Positions 1-7,670 of a stretch of 39,512 bases of DNA are shown in pieces (the stretch's first letter is position 1; each line of letters starts with the position of its first letter). The notes beneath the pieces are model-generated. The model ran no database searches and was not told the origin of the DNA. It saw nothing but the letters and a program-made list of their open reading frames with translations. The position numbers were made by a program, and so were the translations under genes. The stretch is taken from contig DVFT01000137.1 of assembly GCA_018713105.1 (NCBI GenBank), positions 1 to 39,512 of the forward strand. Direction: 5' to 3'. The DNA comes from Candidatus Limivivens merdigallinarum (lineage in GTDB: Bacteria; Bacillota; Clostridia; Lachnospirales; Lachnospiraceae).

Positions 1-290
1 TCCCTATAGTCCAGAATTTCCCGTGAAAATGCAGCTACAAATCGTTGTTCTGTTTCAAAGTCCGCATAGCTGATCGTCTGAAAATCAAGACTGAACACCG
101 TATAGTCATTTTTCAGATAGTCAGAAAGCGCAAGCAGAACCGTAGTCTTCCCATACTGCCTCGCCCTATTAATCGTGAAGTACTTCCCCTCATCAACCAT
201 TCCTTTGATGGTCCGTAATCGATCCGACAGATCCACCATATAATTCTGTTCCGGATCGCAATACCCATCTGTATTGAAGGTCTTTCTCAC
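1..290 (-). CDS. AAA-ATPase-like protein, N-terminal fragment (cut by window edge)
   Basis: Only the first 96 or so residues are present; the gene runs off the left edge. The protein begins MRKTFNTDGYCDPEQNYMVD and contains NRARQYGKTT, the degenerate Walker A region typical of AAA-ATPase_like proteins, which often carry a PD-(D/E)XK nuclease-like domain at the far end. The family is common and multicopy in Clostridia and Bacteroidetes; its function is not established. I chose the GTG at 290, preceded by an AAGGGGG ribosome site, because homologues usually begin near this KTFNT segment. An in-frame ATG at 356 would add 22 residues and overlap the end of the neighbouring esterase gene. The esterase operon lies upstream in the same direction, but nothing suggests a shared function. 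Confidence 0.75.
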   Translation of the reverse strand, partial: MRKTFNTDGYCDPEQNYMVDLSDRLRTIKGMVDEGKYFTINRARQYGKTTVLLALSDYLKNDYTVFSLDFQTISYADFETEQRFVAAFSREILDYR

Positions 291-346
291 CCGCTTTTCC
301 CCCTTCCCTTGAGAATTCTGTATGCCTTTTTTGTCATTGCATGGGT

Positions 347-1255
347 TTACAAACATCGCAAGAATAGCCAGTCTGCAATCGCTGATAAGGCTTCCTTTGC
401 AAAACGCCCCTGCTCCTTGGTGACCGTCAGCTTAGTCAAAAGCGGTACATAGGGGTAATTGTAATAGTTCTCAATAAAGCCGTGCAGTGCGTCCCGCACA
501 TAATAAAAATTCACTTTCACTCCGGTTTTTTTCAACAGTTTTCCATAGTCCTTGCCGCCCTGGTTCAGATTGTCCCGCCCGCAGAGCAGCAGGAACGTAT
601 CCGGCATCCCGGATAACGACTCTTCCGTCATCAGGACTGGGGAAATCAACGGTTTCTTCAGATCTCCATCTGCCGTATACTGATGGGCAAACGTATCCAT
701 CAGCTTTCCCGACACGGAAGAGCGGATCCGTTTTCTCTCCCTGGATGTTTTGTAGGCATCCATATACGGATAGTCCAGAATCTGGCATGCCACCTTATAT
801 TCCTTCCGTTCTTTGGCAAGATATACAGCTCCCGCCGCCAGATTGGCGCCCGCGCTGTGTCCCCAGAAAATGACCTTTGGCTTTTCTTTCCCAAATACCG
901 GATGCTGGGTGGCATAGTTCCCGCAGGCATAGACATCCTCAAGCCCTGTGGGATATTTGTATTCCGGCGTCAGCCGATAATCACATGCCAGCACGGGGAT
1001 TTTTAACCTCTCATGGATCTCGCGGCAAAGGTTGTCGTCATCTGCTGCCGAATTGTACATAAACCCGCCTCCGTGCACTTCCACCAGCACAAAGTCCAGC
1101 CGGTCTCCTTCCTGGTAATACCAGAGACCTGAGATTTCCCCTTCTTTGGCTTTGATTGCCACTCTGGTACCGTACAGATTGCTTCGCATAGCGCGTTTTT
1201 GCATGATCGCTTTTTCTTTTTGAATTTGTTTCTCTGATAAATATGTTCCTGCCAT
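347..1255 (-). CDS. alpha/beta-hydrolase, HSL-type esterase/lipase
   Basis: A 302-aa serine hydrolase. HGGGF at residues 61-65 forms the oxyanion hole of the hormone-sensitive-lipase group, and GHSAG at 132-136 puts the nucleophile at Ser134. Asp228 (GRDNL) and His258 (ALHGF) complete the triad. There is no signal peptide, so it acts in the cytoplasm, probably removing acyl groups (acetyl is likely) from an imported compound. It is the last gene of the LacI-linked operon, starting 10 bp after lacI stops, with a GAGG ribosome site. Its place behind a RhaS-like binding protein and a deacetylase-type protein suggests a carbohydrate ester as substrate, which is inference. The family call is firm; the substrate is unknown. 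Confidence 0.88.
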   Translation of the reverse strand: MAGTYLSEKQIQKEKAIMQKRAMRSNLYGTRVAIKAKEGEISGLWYYQEGDRLDFVLVEVHGGGFMYNSAADDDNLCREIHERLKIPVLACDYRLTPEYKYPTGLEDVYACGNYATQHPVFGKEKPKVIFWGHSAGANLAAGAVYLAKERKEYKVACQILDYPYMDAYKTSRERKRIRSSVSGKLMDTFAHQYTADGDLKKPLISPVLMTEESLSGMPDTFLLLCGRDNLNQGGKDYGKLLKKTGVKVNFYYVRDALHGFIENYYNYPYVPLLTKLTVTKEQGRFAKEALSAIADWLFLRCL

Positions 1256-1265
1256 TGCTTTTCCT

Positions 1266-2279
1266 CTATCTTGTGGTCTGACGAATGATCAGTTTTCCGT
1301 CAAACACTTTCTTCTGACATTTGATTTCCTGGCTTTTGAGCTGTTCCATGATAATCCGCGCTGCAATCCGTCCCATCTCCCTGGTAGGCTGGGCGATCGT
1401 CGTCACTGCCGGTCTCATTACTTCCCCCAGATCGATATTGTCATACCCGATGACACTGATCTCCTCCGGAACGGAAATGCCCCGGTCAATCAGGCGGCTC
1501 ACGCAGCCGATTGCAAGAAGATCGATGGCTGCCAAAATGGCATCCGGGCGCTCCTTCAGATCTGCGAAATAGCTGCCCGCTTCCATGCCGGCTTTGATGT
1601 AGTTCGCCTGTTTTTGCACAGGGCATTGGTAAATATAAACTTCTTCCATGGGAAGCCCCAGCTCCTTCAAGCCTTGCTTGTAGCCTTCGAAACGGTATTC
1701 TGTCGCCTGGACACTGTCCATATTTCTGATGTAGCCGATCTTCCTGCAGCCTCTTCCTGCCAGATATTCCACCGCCCGCTTGGTACTCTGGAAGCCATCT
1801 GTATACACACTGGACACTTTTTCTGCCTTTCCGATCGCCTCGTCCATAAACACGATAGGCATTTTGCGCGAAAGCTTCTTGAGATACTCAATGCTTTCCC
1901 CGCCGGTATGGTAGGTATTATAGACGATCCCGTCGATCCTGCGGTTCAAAAGCTGCTGGATGTATTCCTTTTCCGAAGGAGTGTTTCCTGTGTTGCCCAC
2001 CAAAACCATATAGCCATGCTCGAACGCCACGTCCTCCACCCCATTGAACATTTCCCCATAAAACATATTCGTGTATTCCGGAACCAACAGGGCAATGGTC
2101 TTCGTCTGACCGGTCCGAATCCCCTGGGCGAAATAGCTGGGGGCATAGTTCAGCTTTCTGATCGCAGTCTCCACCGCCTCCCTGGTAGCCGGTTTGACCG
2201 CCGGATCCCCGTTCACCACTCTGGAAACTGTGGATTTGGAAACCCCTGCTTCCTTTGCCACATCAAAAATTGTCGCCAT
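1266..2279 (-). CDS. LacI-family transcriptional regulator
   Basis: A 337-aa repressor-type protein. Residues 1-50 are a classical LacI helix-turn-helix and hinge (MATIFDVAKEAGVSKSTVSR, then VVNGDPAVKPATREAV), followed by a periplasmic-binding-protein-like effector domain (about 60-335) that binds a small sugar in this family. The third gene of the operon, it starts 18 bp after the deacetylase-type gene with a GAGGAG ribosome site. Two copies of a near-palindromic TGGGAAYGTTCYCA site with a central pyrimidine-G step, the form expected for LacI proteins, lie upstream of the first gene (4337-4350 and 4428-4441). The protein therefore probably represses its own operon. The inducer cannot be read from sequence; the RhaS-like partner hints at a deoxy-sugar or related ligand. 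Confidence 0.93.
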   Translation of the reverse strand: MATIFDVAKEAGVSKSTVSRVVNGDPAVKPATREAVETAIRKLNYAPSYFAQGIRTGQTKTIALLVPEYTNMFYGEMFNGVEDVAFEHGYMVLVGNTGNTPSEKEYIQQLLNRRIDGIVYNTYHTGGESIEYLKKLSRKMPIVFMDEAIGKAEKVSSVYTDGFQSTKRAVEYLAGRGCRKIGYIRNMDSVQATEYRFEGYKQGLKELGLPMEEVYIYQCPVQKQANYIKAGMEAGSYFADLKERPDAILAAIDLLAIGCVSRLIDRGISVPEEISVIGYDNIDLGEVMRPAVTTIAQPTREMGRIAARIIMEQLKSQEIKCQKKVFDGKLIIRQTTR

Positions 2280-2297
2280 GTATCTTTTGCTCCTCTT

Positions 2298-3149
2298 TTA
2301 TTTTTTCTTGATTATAACAGTTTCCCCACTTCCTATGCAATAGATTTCCCCATCGATCTCCATCCAGACATCCCTGGCGCTGGGGTTTGAAATATAGTCA
2401 CCGGTTGCCGAATAGATGAGTCTGTCCACCGCTTCCAGATATTCCACGATCTCCAGATTGGTGGCGTACCAGATTTCCTCTTTCTTTCCGATTTTTTTGA
2501 AAAAAGCCTCAATCCGTTCCCACTCCCCATAGGCATCAAACTCATACGCATGACCCCACAGATAAAACAGGGCAGGTTCCTCTGGTTCCATCTCCAAAAA
2601 TTCATCTCCTAGGCGTTCCATACACTCCTCCGTGTGATGGCAGGTGGGATCCCACGCCAGGAAATCTTTCGGGATCTGGAACTCATAGGTGCTCTTCACG
2701 GTTCTCGCATATGCGATCCCGCAGCTTTTCAAAACGTCCTGAGCCGCTGGGTTGTAAGTGCCAAAGGGGTACGCCATTCCCCTCACGGGCTTTCGGGTAA
2801 TTTCTTCCAGCTCTTTTTTGCACTCTGCCGTCTCATAGGCGACCATCGCCCTCGGAACCTTGGAAAGGGCCGGATGTGTCATGGAGTGAACTGCGATTTC
2901 ATGATTTTTGTAGATTATGGCAGCTTCCTCCTTACTGAATTTATAATGGCTCACATCAATTCCAGGCTGCACCAGCCAATCGCGGTCTCCCATCAGCCCT
3001 GCATTGAGATTGAAGGTTCCCTTGATCCCATAAGCGTCCATCAGCGAGATCAGACGTTCATCCTGCGTCACCCCATCATCGTAGCTGACTGTGAATGCCT
3101 TCTTCTTTCCTCCATAAAACAGAGGGATATCTGTCCTTAGCCGAAGCAT
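2298..3149 (-). CDS. polysaccharide deacetylase family protein (CE4/NodB-like)
   Basis: A 283-aa protein with a NodB-homology fold. The first motif is SYDDG with Asp24 and Asp25 (base and metal ligand), the second is HSMTHP with metal ligands His88 and His92, and the third is RGMAYPFG at 123-130; LWGHAYEFD lies further on. The metal site therefore looks complete. The family removes N- or O-acetyl groups from sugars. There is no signal peptide or membrane anchor, unlike peptidoglycan or chitin deacetylases, so a cytoplasmic small substrate is more likely than cell wall. The start has an ideal AAGGAGG site 7 nt upstream. The gene follows the RhaS-like gene after a strong stem-loop and precedes lacI, placing it in one regulated unit with them. 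Confidence 0.88.
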   Translation of the reverse strand: MLRLRTDIPLFYGGKKKAFTVSYDDGVTQDERLISLMDAYGIKGTFNLNAGLMGDRDWLVQPGIDVSHYKFSKEEAAIIYKNHEIAVHSMTHPALSKVPRAMVAYETAECKKELEEITRKPVRGMAYPFGTYNPAAQDVLKSCGIAYARTVKSTYEFQIPKDFLAWDPTCHHTEECMERLGDEFLEMEPEEPALFYLWGHAYEFDAYGEWERIEAFFKKIGKKEEIWYATNLEIVEYLEAVDRLIYSATGDYISNPSARDVWMEIDGEIYCIGSGETVIIKKK

Positions 3150-3172
3150 CTTGTTTCCTCCTTTAAAGAACA

Positions 3173-3230
3173 GGGGGTTCCGGACCTGTCCAGTGCCTTT
3201 CCAAAAAGCTCTGCCATAACCGGAACCCCC
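3173..3230 (-). other. strong stem-loop after the RhaS-like gene (3' mRNA stabiliser candidate)
   Basis: An 11-bp perfect stem GGGGGTTCCGG/CCGGAACCCCC (3173-3183 with 3220-3230) encloses a 36-nt loop between the binding-protein gene and the next gene of the operon. On the minus strand it is followed by TGTTCTTTAAAGG, not a run of U. It is better read as an RNA-stabilising or processing hairpin that raises expression of the first gene than as a full terminator. The same arrangement follows the other two binding-protein genes. Confidence 0.7.
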
Positions 3231-3242
3231 GTTTACTCTATT

Positions 3243-4289
3243 TTAATAAATATCCTTCCATTCATCAATATTGGATGAATCAAATCGGAATGGAGGTCCA
3301 AGGATTACTTCGCTTCCTCCATCGTCACATTCTGTAATGGTATACGGACTGTTCTCCATGTCCCCTGCTTCAAAGGTCTCTCCCACTGCTCCGGTGATGG
3401 TTCCCTCCACCAGCGCGATGGAAGTATAAGCAGAAAGCCTGCCCACATCCTCCGGATTCCACAGGAACATATACGGACAGGAATGGCTGTCGTCATCTCC
3501 GATATATTCTGACATCTCGGAGGGCAGTCCCAAACCGGTCAGCTTGACGCTGGACTGATTGTCCTGGAGTACCTTTGCCGCTGCGCTGATTCCTACGGTC
3601 GTCGGGGAACAGATTACTTTCAGGTCCGGATATTTCTCCAGGAGCGCCTGGGTCTGGTCGGTGGACTTCTGAGGCTCATCATCCCCGTATGCAATCTCTA
3701 CCAATTCAAGCCCTGCATATTTCTCATCCTCCATAATGGTCTGCATGGCTTCAATCCAGGAATTCTGGTTCGCTGCCTGGCTGCTTGCCGACAAGATCGC
3801 CCACTGACCTTCTCCTCCTGAAATGTCGTAAACCGCGTCAGCCAATGCCTGCCCGATCTCCTGGACACCTGCCTGGTTTACAAAGGTCTGCCGTGCCTCC
3901 GGTGCCACATTGGAATCCAGGGAGGATACCTTGATTCCAGCTTCCATGGCTTCTGTCAGGCTTGCCGTGAGGGCGTTGACATCGTTGCTGGCAATGGCGA
4001 TGGCATCTACTTCCTGGGAAATCAGGGATTGAATCAGTGGAATCTGCGCGTCAGCTGTCGCCCTCTCCGGAGTCCTCACAATGCACTCCGCTCCTGCTGC
4101 TTCGATCACTTCCCGGAATCCTTCCGCCTCCTTCTCCGCATAGGGATTTCCGGCATTTCGAATGACGATCGCAAACGTCTTCCCGGACAGGTCGCCGGCG
4201 CTTTCCGTTTCTTCCGATGCATAGACAGGAAGTACGCTGCTTACTGCCATCGCTGCTGCCAAAACAAACGTTACGGTTCTTTTTCTCAT
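3243..4289 (-). CDS. RhaS-like sugar ABC transporter substrate-binding protein (orphan)
   Basis: A 348-aa type-I periplasmic-binding-protein fold. It resembles rhamnose-binding RhaS throughout: LIQSLISQEVDAIAIASNDV, GIKVSSLDSNVAPEARQ, ANQNSWIEAMQ, PTTVGISAAAKVL, LTGLGLPSEMSEY and a C-terminal FDSSNIDEWKDIY. Residues 1-25 form a signal peptide (MRKRTVTFVLAAAMAVSSVL, then PVYASEE) with an AxA-type cleavage site and no lipobox cysteine. In known systems RhaS feeds the RhaT ATPase and RhaP/RhaQ permeases; none is in this window. It is first in the LacI-linked operon, with its own promoter and two operators. It may supply a transporter encoded elsewhere, bind an AI-2-like or other sugar, or act as a sensor. 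The family call is firm; the ligand is inferred. Confidence 0.88.
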   Translation of the reverse strand: MRKRTVTFVLAAAMAVSSVLPVYASEETESAGDLSGKTFAIVIRNAGNPYAEKEAEGFREVIEAAGAECIVRTPERATADAQIPLIQSLISQEVDAIAIASNDVNALTASLTEAMEAGIKVSSLDSNVAPEARQTFVNQAGVQEIGQALADAVYDISGGEGQWAILSASSQAANQNSWIEAMQTIMEDEKYAGLELVEIAYGDDEPQKSTDQTQALLEKYPDLKVICSPTTVGISAAAKVLQDNQSSVKLTGLGLPSEMSEYIGDDDSHSCPYMFLWNPEDVGRLSAYTSIALVEGTITGAVGETFEAGDMENSPYTITECDDGGSEVILGPPFRFDSSNIDEWKDIY

Positions 4290-4336
4290 GGTTTCATTTC
4301 TCCTTTCTCTCCGTGGTTACGGTACCCTTTAAATTA

Positions 4337-4350
4337 TGGGAATGTTCCCA
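4337..4350 (-). promoter_or_regulatory. LacI-type operator, proximal copy
   Basis: TGGGAATGTTCCCA has perfect six-base arms around a central TG, 48 bp upstream of the RhaS-like start codon and inside the predicted 5' untranslated region. It matches the second site at 4428-4441. The centres are 91 bp apart, which would allow looping or roadblock repression by the LacI protein encoded in the same operon. Confidence 0.75.
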
Positions 4351-4427
4351 TTTTTTCTTAAAAAGACGAGAAACACATGAAGCAGGTTTCTCTTACTTTT
4401 TCGTCCTTGTTGTCTTACTTTCTCTCT

Positions 4428-4441
4428 TGGGAACGTTCTCA
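4428..4441 (-). promoter_or_regulatory. LacI-type operator, promoter-overlapping copy
   Basis: TGGGAACGTTCTCA is a near-palindrome with the same half-site as the copy at 4337-4350. It lies about 15-28 bp beyond the -10 box on the minus strand, so it covers the start region of the transcript, a standard position for a repressor. Confidence 0.75.
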
Positions 4442-4455
4442 TTTCTGATAATTAG

Positions 4456-4484
4456 TTTATAACATACTTTTGTAAAATATGCAA
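4456..4484 (-). promoter_or_regulatory. promoter of the RhaS-like/deacetylase/lacI/esterase operon
   Basis: On the minus strand, TTGCAT (4479-4484) and TATAAA (4456-4461) are separated by 17 nt, a sigma-A-like promoter with a good -10 and a weak -35. Transcription should start near 4449 and give a leader of about 160 nt. The gene-free stretch 4290-4625 holds this promoter, the two operators and the downstream terminator of the sulfatase gene; I see nothing else in it. Confidence 0.6.
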
Positions 4485-4532
4485 GTATTTTTTAGAAGAA
4501 CTCCTGAAATTTAGTGAATCTCCCCATCAAAA

Positions 4533-4574
4533 CAGGCACAGAAAATCATGGCCTCTCCATATTTTCTGTGCCTG
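4533..4574 (-). terminator. intrinsic terminator after the sulfatase gene
   Basis: A 14-bp perfect stem, CAGGCACAGAAAAT/ATTTTCTGTGCCTG (4533-4546 with 4561-4574), has a 14-nt loop and is followed on the minus strand by TTTTG. It ends the permease/binding-protein/sulfatase unit and insulates it from the LacI operon. Confidence 0.75.
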
Positions 4575-4578
4575 CCTA

Positions 4579-4607
4579 TTTAAAAAGGGTCAGGGAACCT
4601 TTTTAAA
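4579..4607 (-). repeat. AT-rich inverted repeat beside the terminator
   Basis: TTTAAAAAGG (4579-4588) and CCTTTTTAAA (4598-4607) form a 10-bp stem with a 9-nt loop immediately after the sulfatase stop codon and just before the stronger terminator. It may be an auxiliary hairpin of a tandem terminator. Confidence 0.55.
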
Positions 4608-4625
4608 CCTTATCTTTATATTCCT

Positions 4626-6125
4626 CTATTCTTCTTTATACAGCTTTTCCGCTGTTTCCTCATCCTCATCCATCCATGCGACCGTTTCCCAGATCCGCTG
4701 TCCATTGTTGGACTGCGGCGTTCCCGGAGTGCTGCGTCCTTTTTCCACATAGCTCTTCAGGATGCCGCGCAGCTCTTTGGCAAGCCCCGGATATTCCGTG
4801 ATGACATTCTTCCGCTCGCTGATGTCTGTGGAAAGATCATAAAGCTGGAATCTGGGTGCTTTGGGATCTTCTTTTCCCGGAACCGGGTCGGACCAGCCGC
4901 CGGAACCCGGGCACATCTCCAGCTTAAAATTTCCCCGGCGAATGGAGAGAGAGCCGTCAATGCTCTGGTGGACAATGTCCTTTCTTACCTCTGCGCCTTC
5001 GGGATTCTCCCACAGCGGCAGATTGCTCACGCTGTCCTCTGCACAGTTATCCGGAAGCTCTGCTCCCAGAATCTCTGCCATGGTTGCCATGAAATCAGAG
5101 AGGCAGACGATCCTTCGGCAGGTTTTCCCGCCCTTCAGCTCCTTGGGCCACTGTACAATCAGCGGTATACGGTGGCCGCCCTCATAAATGTCCGCCTTGG
5201 TTCCCCGGAATACATAGCTGGGATTGTGGCCTTTTTCCCGAAGCTCCGCATAATCTGCCATGGGAGAACAGCCATTGTCTGACGTATAAATCACAATCGT
5301 ATTCTCATACAGACCGGTTTCTTTCAGTTTATCCACCACTCTCCCCACCACGTCGTCGCAATGCAGGACAAAATCTCCGTACTCATTGGTCCCGGATTTT
5401 CCGATGAAATCCTCCCTGGGAAGAATCGGGGTATGAGGGGCAGGCATTGGAAAATAGATGAAAAATGGTTCGTCCTTCCATGTTTCAATCTGCTCCGTCA
5501 CTTTTTCGGTAAGCTCATCCAGGACATGCTCGTGGCGGAAACTCGGCCCTGTGGGGCCTTTTCTCCAAAACTTTTTCCCGGTGTTAACCGTCTCATGATC
5601 CGGCAGCTCCGTGAAGCGGTCGTTTTCAATGTAAAGATACGGCGGCATATCCAAGGAACCGCTGATCCCGAAATAATAGTCAAATCCATTGCTCACCGGA
5701 GAGCGTTGGATCGGAGCGGCATAGTCCACTCCCGTGCAGGCGTCAAAATCCGGCAGTTCATGAAAGTCCGGCGTCTTGGAAAAGCTCATGCCCAGATGCC
5801 ACTTTCCTATCATCACCGTATGGTAGCCCTGTTCTTGGAACAAATGCGCTACGGTTTTTCGATCCTCCTCGATCAGCGGCTCGGAATATCCTCCCACTAC
5901 ATAGGATTTCAGTCTGGACCGCCAGTTGTACCTGCCGGTCAGGATGCTGTACCGGGACGGCGTGCAGACTGCTGAGGAAGCATGGGCGTCTGTGAATTTC
6001 ACTCCATTTTCACACAACGCATCCAGGTGAGGCGTTTGAAAAGGGCAGTTTTCATTGAAAGCGCTGATGTCTCCATAGCCCATGTCGTCTGCCAGAATAT
6101 AGATTACGTTTGGTTTTCTGTTCAT
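4626..6125 (-). CDS. sulfatase, S1/alkaline-phosphatase superfamily, cytoplasmic
   Basis: A 499-aa formylglycine-type sulfatase. The N-terminal VIYILADDMGYGD provides metal ligands Asp13 and Asp14. AVCTPSR places the Cys54 that must be oxidised to formylglycine (C-x-P-S-R signature). MIGKWHLG and IYTSDNG are further active-site blocks. Being of the Cys type in an anaerobe, it should depend on a radical-SAM maturase (anSME), which is not in the window. There is no signal peptide, so it acts on an imported sulfated molecule. It is the last gene of the permease/permease/binding-protein unit, with a GAGGAG ribosome site, and is separated from the binding-protein gene by a stem-loop. The family call is firm; sulfated sugar as substrate is inferred from context. 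Confidence 0.93.
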   Translation of the reverse strand: MNRKPNVIYILADDMGYGDISAFNENCPFQTPHLDALCENGVKFTDAHASSAVCTPSRYSILTGRYNWRSRLKSYVVGGYSEPLIEEDRKTVAHLFQEQGYHTVMIGKWHLGMSFSKTPDFHELPDFDACTGVDYAAPIQRSPVSNGFDYYFGISGSLDMPPYLYIENDRFTELPDHETVNTGKKFWRKGPTGPSFRHEHVLDELTEKVTEQIETWKDEPFFIYFPMPAPHTPILPREDFIGKSGTNEYGDFVLHCDDVVGRVVDKLKETGLYENTIVIYTSDNGCSPMADYAELREKGHNPSYVFRGTKADIYEGGHRIPLIVQWPKELKGGKTCRRIVCLSDFMATMAEILGAELPDNCAEDSVSNLPLWENPEGAEVRKDIVHQSIDGSLSIRRGNFKLEMCPGSGGWSDPVPGKEDPKAPRFQLYDLSTDISERKNVITEYPGLAKELRGILKSYVEKGRSTPGTPQSNNGQRIWETVAWMDEDEETAEKLYKEE

Positions 6126-6143
6126 TGTGATCTCCTCAATATG

Positions 6144-6174
6144 CCGAAAAACGTGCGCATGGCACGTTTTTCGG
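6144..6174 (-). other. strong stem-loop after the family-1 binding-protein gene
   Basis: CCGAAAAACGTGC (6144-6156) and GCACGTTTTTCGG (6162-6174) form a perfect 13-bp stem with a 5-nt loop, between the binding-protein stop codon and the sulfatase ribosome site. On the minus strand it is followed by CATATTGAGG, without a U run, so complete termination is unlikely. A 3' stabilising or processing hairpin that makes the binding protein more abundant than the sulfatase fits better. Confidence 0.75.
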
Positions 6175-6214
6175 AGTTATGATTGTAACAACCTTTTTTG
6201 CCGCAGGATGAATC

Positions 6215-7624
6215 TTATTCCGTCATACCATAGTTGTTGTCCGCGCTCCATCCATTCTCAGCTTCCACTTCCGCGATCACCTCTGCATAAGATTCATTGA
6301 GTGTCTCTCCAAATTCTTCCACGGTGATCGAATCTGACAAATATTCCTGCCCGGAACGGTGGAAATAGTTTCTCCATTTTTCATTGACGCCGGTAAACCA
6401 TGGCATACGCAGCGGTTCTTCCGTGATGGTAAAGCCTGCCAAACGATCCGGCAGTTCTACAGTTGTCGCCAGGGGGATTCGGCAGATTTCCTCTGCCAGC
6501 CTTGCCTGAACTTCCGGAGACGCCATATACTGAACGAAATCCAAAGCTGCTGCATATTTGGTCTCATCCTCTTCCAGAGCCTTATTCATACCGAAAATGA
6601 TATCCGGCTGACCTCCCAGGATGACAGATTTGCCCATCGCGTTCTCATTGGTCTCGGTGGTAATCACCGGAACCGGCATAACGCCGTATTCAAAGCTATC
6701 ACCTACGATAGATTCAATATTTTCCAGAGAAATACTCATAGCCTGAACCATCGCTACCTCTCCTCTTGCGAACATCTCAATGGCGGTCTGCTGATCCAGT
6801 CCATTGTAATCAGAAGTCCAGTATTGAGAGAATTCTTTCATCAGTTCAAAGCATGCCGTCAGTTTTTCATCGGTAAAATCAATTTTGCCCTCATCCAGCC
6901 CTTTGCACATTTCCGCCAGCTCCACATAGCCGTTGCCGGAAACGTCCAGGGTGTCTACCATCTCATGGTCAATCTGGCTGCAGATGGAATTGGAGAACCA
7001 CAGCCAGGACAAATCATCAATCGTCGCATTTGGGAATGCAAACGGGATGTTTCCTGCGTCCTTTAATTTCTGACAGGTATCCATAAATTCTGCCCAGGTT
7101 TCCGGAATCTCGGCTCCTGCTGCTTCCAGCATATCTTTGTTGTAAAAAATGCGGACTACACTGGTTGCTGTGGGATAGCCCGGCACTGCATCCTCGCTGA
7201 TATACATCTGCTCACTGATGTATTCCGGAAGCGTTTCTTTCCACGGTTTTCCGGGATCGTAAGCGCTCTCCTCCTCATAGATGTCGATAAAATTCGTCAG
7301 ATAGCCTGCCTGGTAATCCTGGGTCATATCATAGATAATGCCGGTGTACACATCCGGCCCCTGCCCTGCAGAGAACTGGGTCATCAGCCAGGTACGGTAA
7401 TCCGCGGATGGAAGGGATTCAAACTGAATCTGCGTTCCCGTTTTCTCCGTATACTCGGTCAGGATTTCATTCATAACTGCGTTTGCCTTCTCGTTGGTGT
7501 CCAGATCCTGAGCAAATACCAGCGTTACGCCTTCATCTGCCTTTGCCTCCGTTCCTGCCAGCATTCCTGCTGCCAGTCCCACACACATTGCTGCTGACAA
7601 TACTGCCAAACCTGTTTTTCTCAT
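6215..7624 (-). CDS. extracellular solute-binding protein, family 1 (sugar ABC transporter)
   Basis: A 469-aa protein with a type-II binding-protein fold: TLVFAQDLDTNEKANAVMNE at the start of the mature part, AGQGPDVYTG, YPTATSVVRIFYNKDMLEAA and DALDFVQYMASPEVQ-like C-terminal blocks (here AALDFVQYMASPEVQARLA). The signal peptide is residues 1-30 with an AKA-type cleavage site. The only Cys in it, in SAAMCVG, does not fit a lipobox. It should deliver an oligosaccharide to the two permeases encoded just upstream. The ATG at 7624 has an AAGGAGG site 8 nt away; the in-frame ATG at 7630 is too close to that site. The sulfatase downstream suggests a sulfated ligand. No ATPase gene is present, which is usual for CUT1 importers that share an MsmX-type ATPase. 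Confidence 0.92.
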   Translation of the reverse strand: MRKTGLAVLSAAMCVGLAAGMLAGTEAKADEGVTLVFAQDLDTNEKANAVMNEILTEYTEKTGTQIQFESLPSADYRTWLMTQFSAGQGPDVYTGIIYDMTQDYQAGYLTNFIDIYEEESAYDPGKPWKETLPEYISEQMYISEDAVPGYPTATSVVRIFYNKDMLEAAGAEIPETWAEFMDTCQKLKDAGNIPFAFPNATIDDLSWLWFSNSICSQIDHEMVDTLDVSGNGYVELAEMCKGLDEGKIDFTDEKLTACFELMKEFSQYWTSDYNGLDQQTAIEMFARGEVAMVQAMSISLENIESIVGDSFEYGVMPVPVITTETNENAMGKSVILGGQPDIIFGMNKALEEDETKYAAALDFVQYMASPEVQARLAEEICRIPLATTVELPDRLAGFTITEEPLRMPWFTGVNEKWRNYFHRSGQEYLSDSITVEEFGETLNESYAEVIAEVEAENGWSADNNYGMTE

Positions 7625-7670
7625 ATTCATTTCCTCCTTTATTAAAACATAAATTTTGGTTTCAAAACAC

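Noticed and set aside
7555-7624. Lipobox in the 6215-7624 binding protein
   Set aside because: The Cys is preceded by A-A-M, which does not fit [LVI]-[ASTVI]-[GAS]-C; a signal peptidase I site near residue 30 is better.
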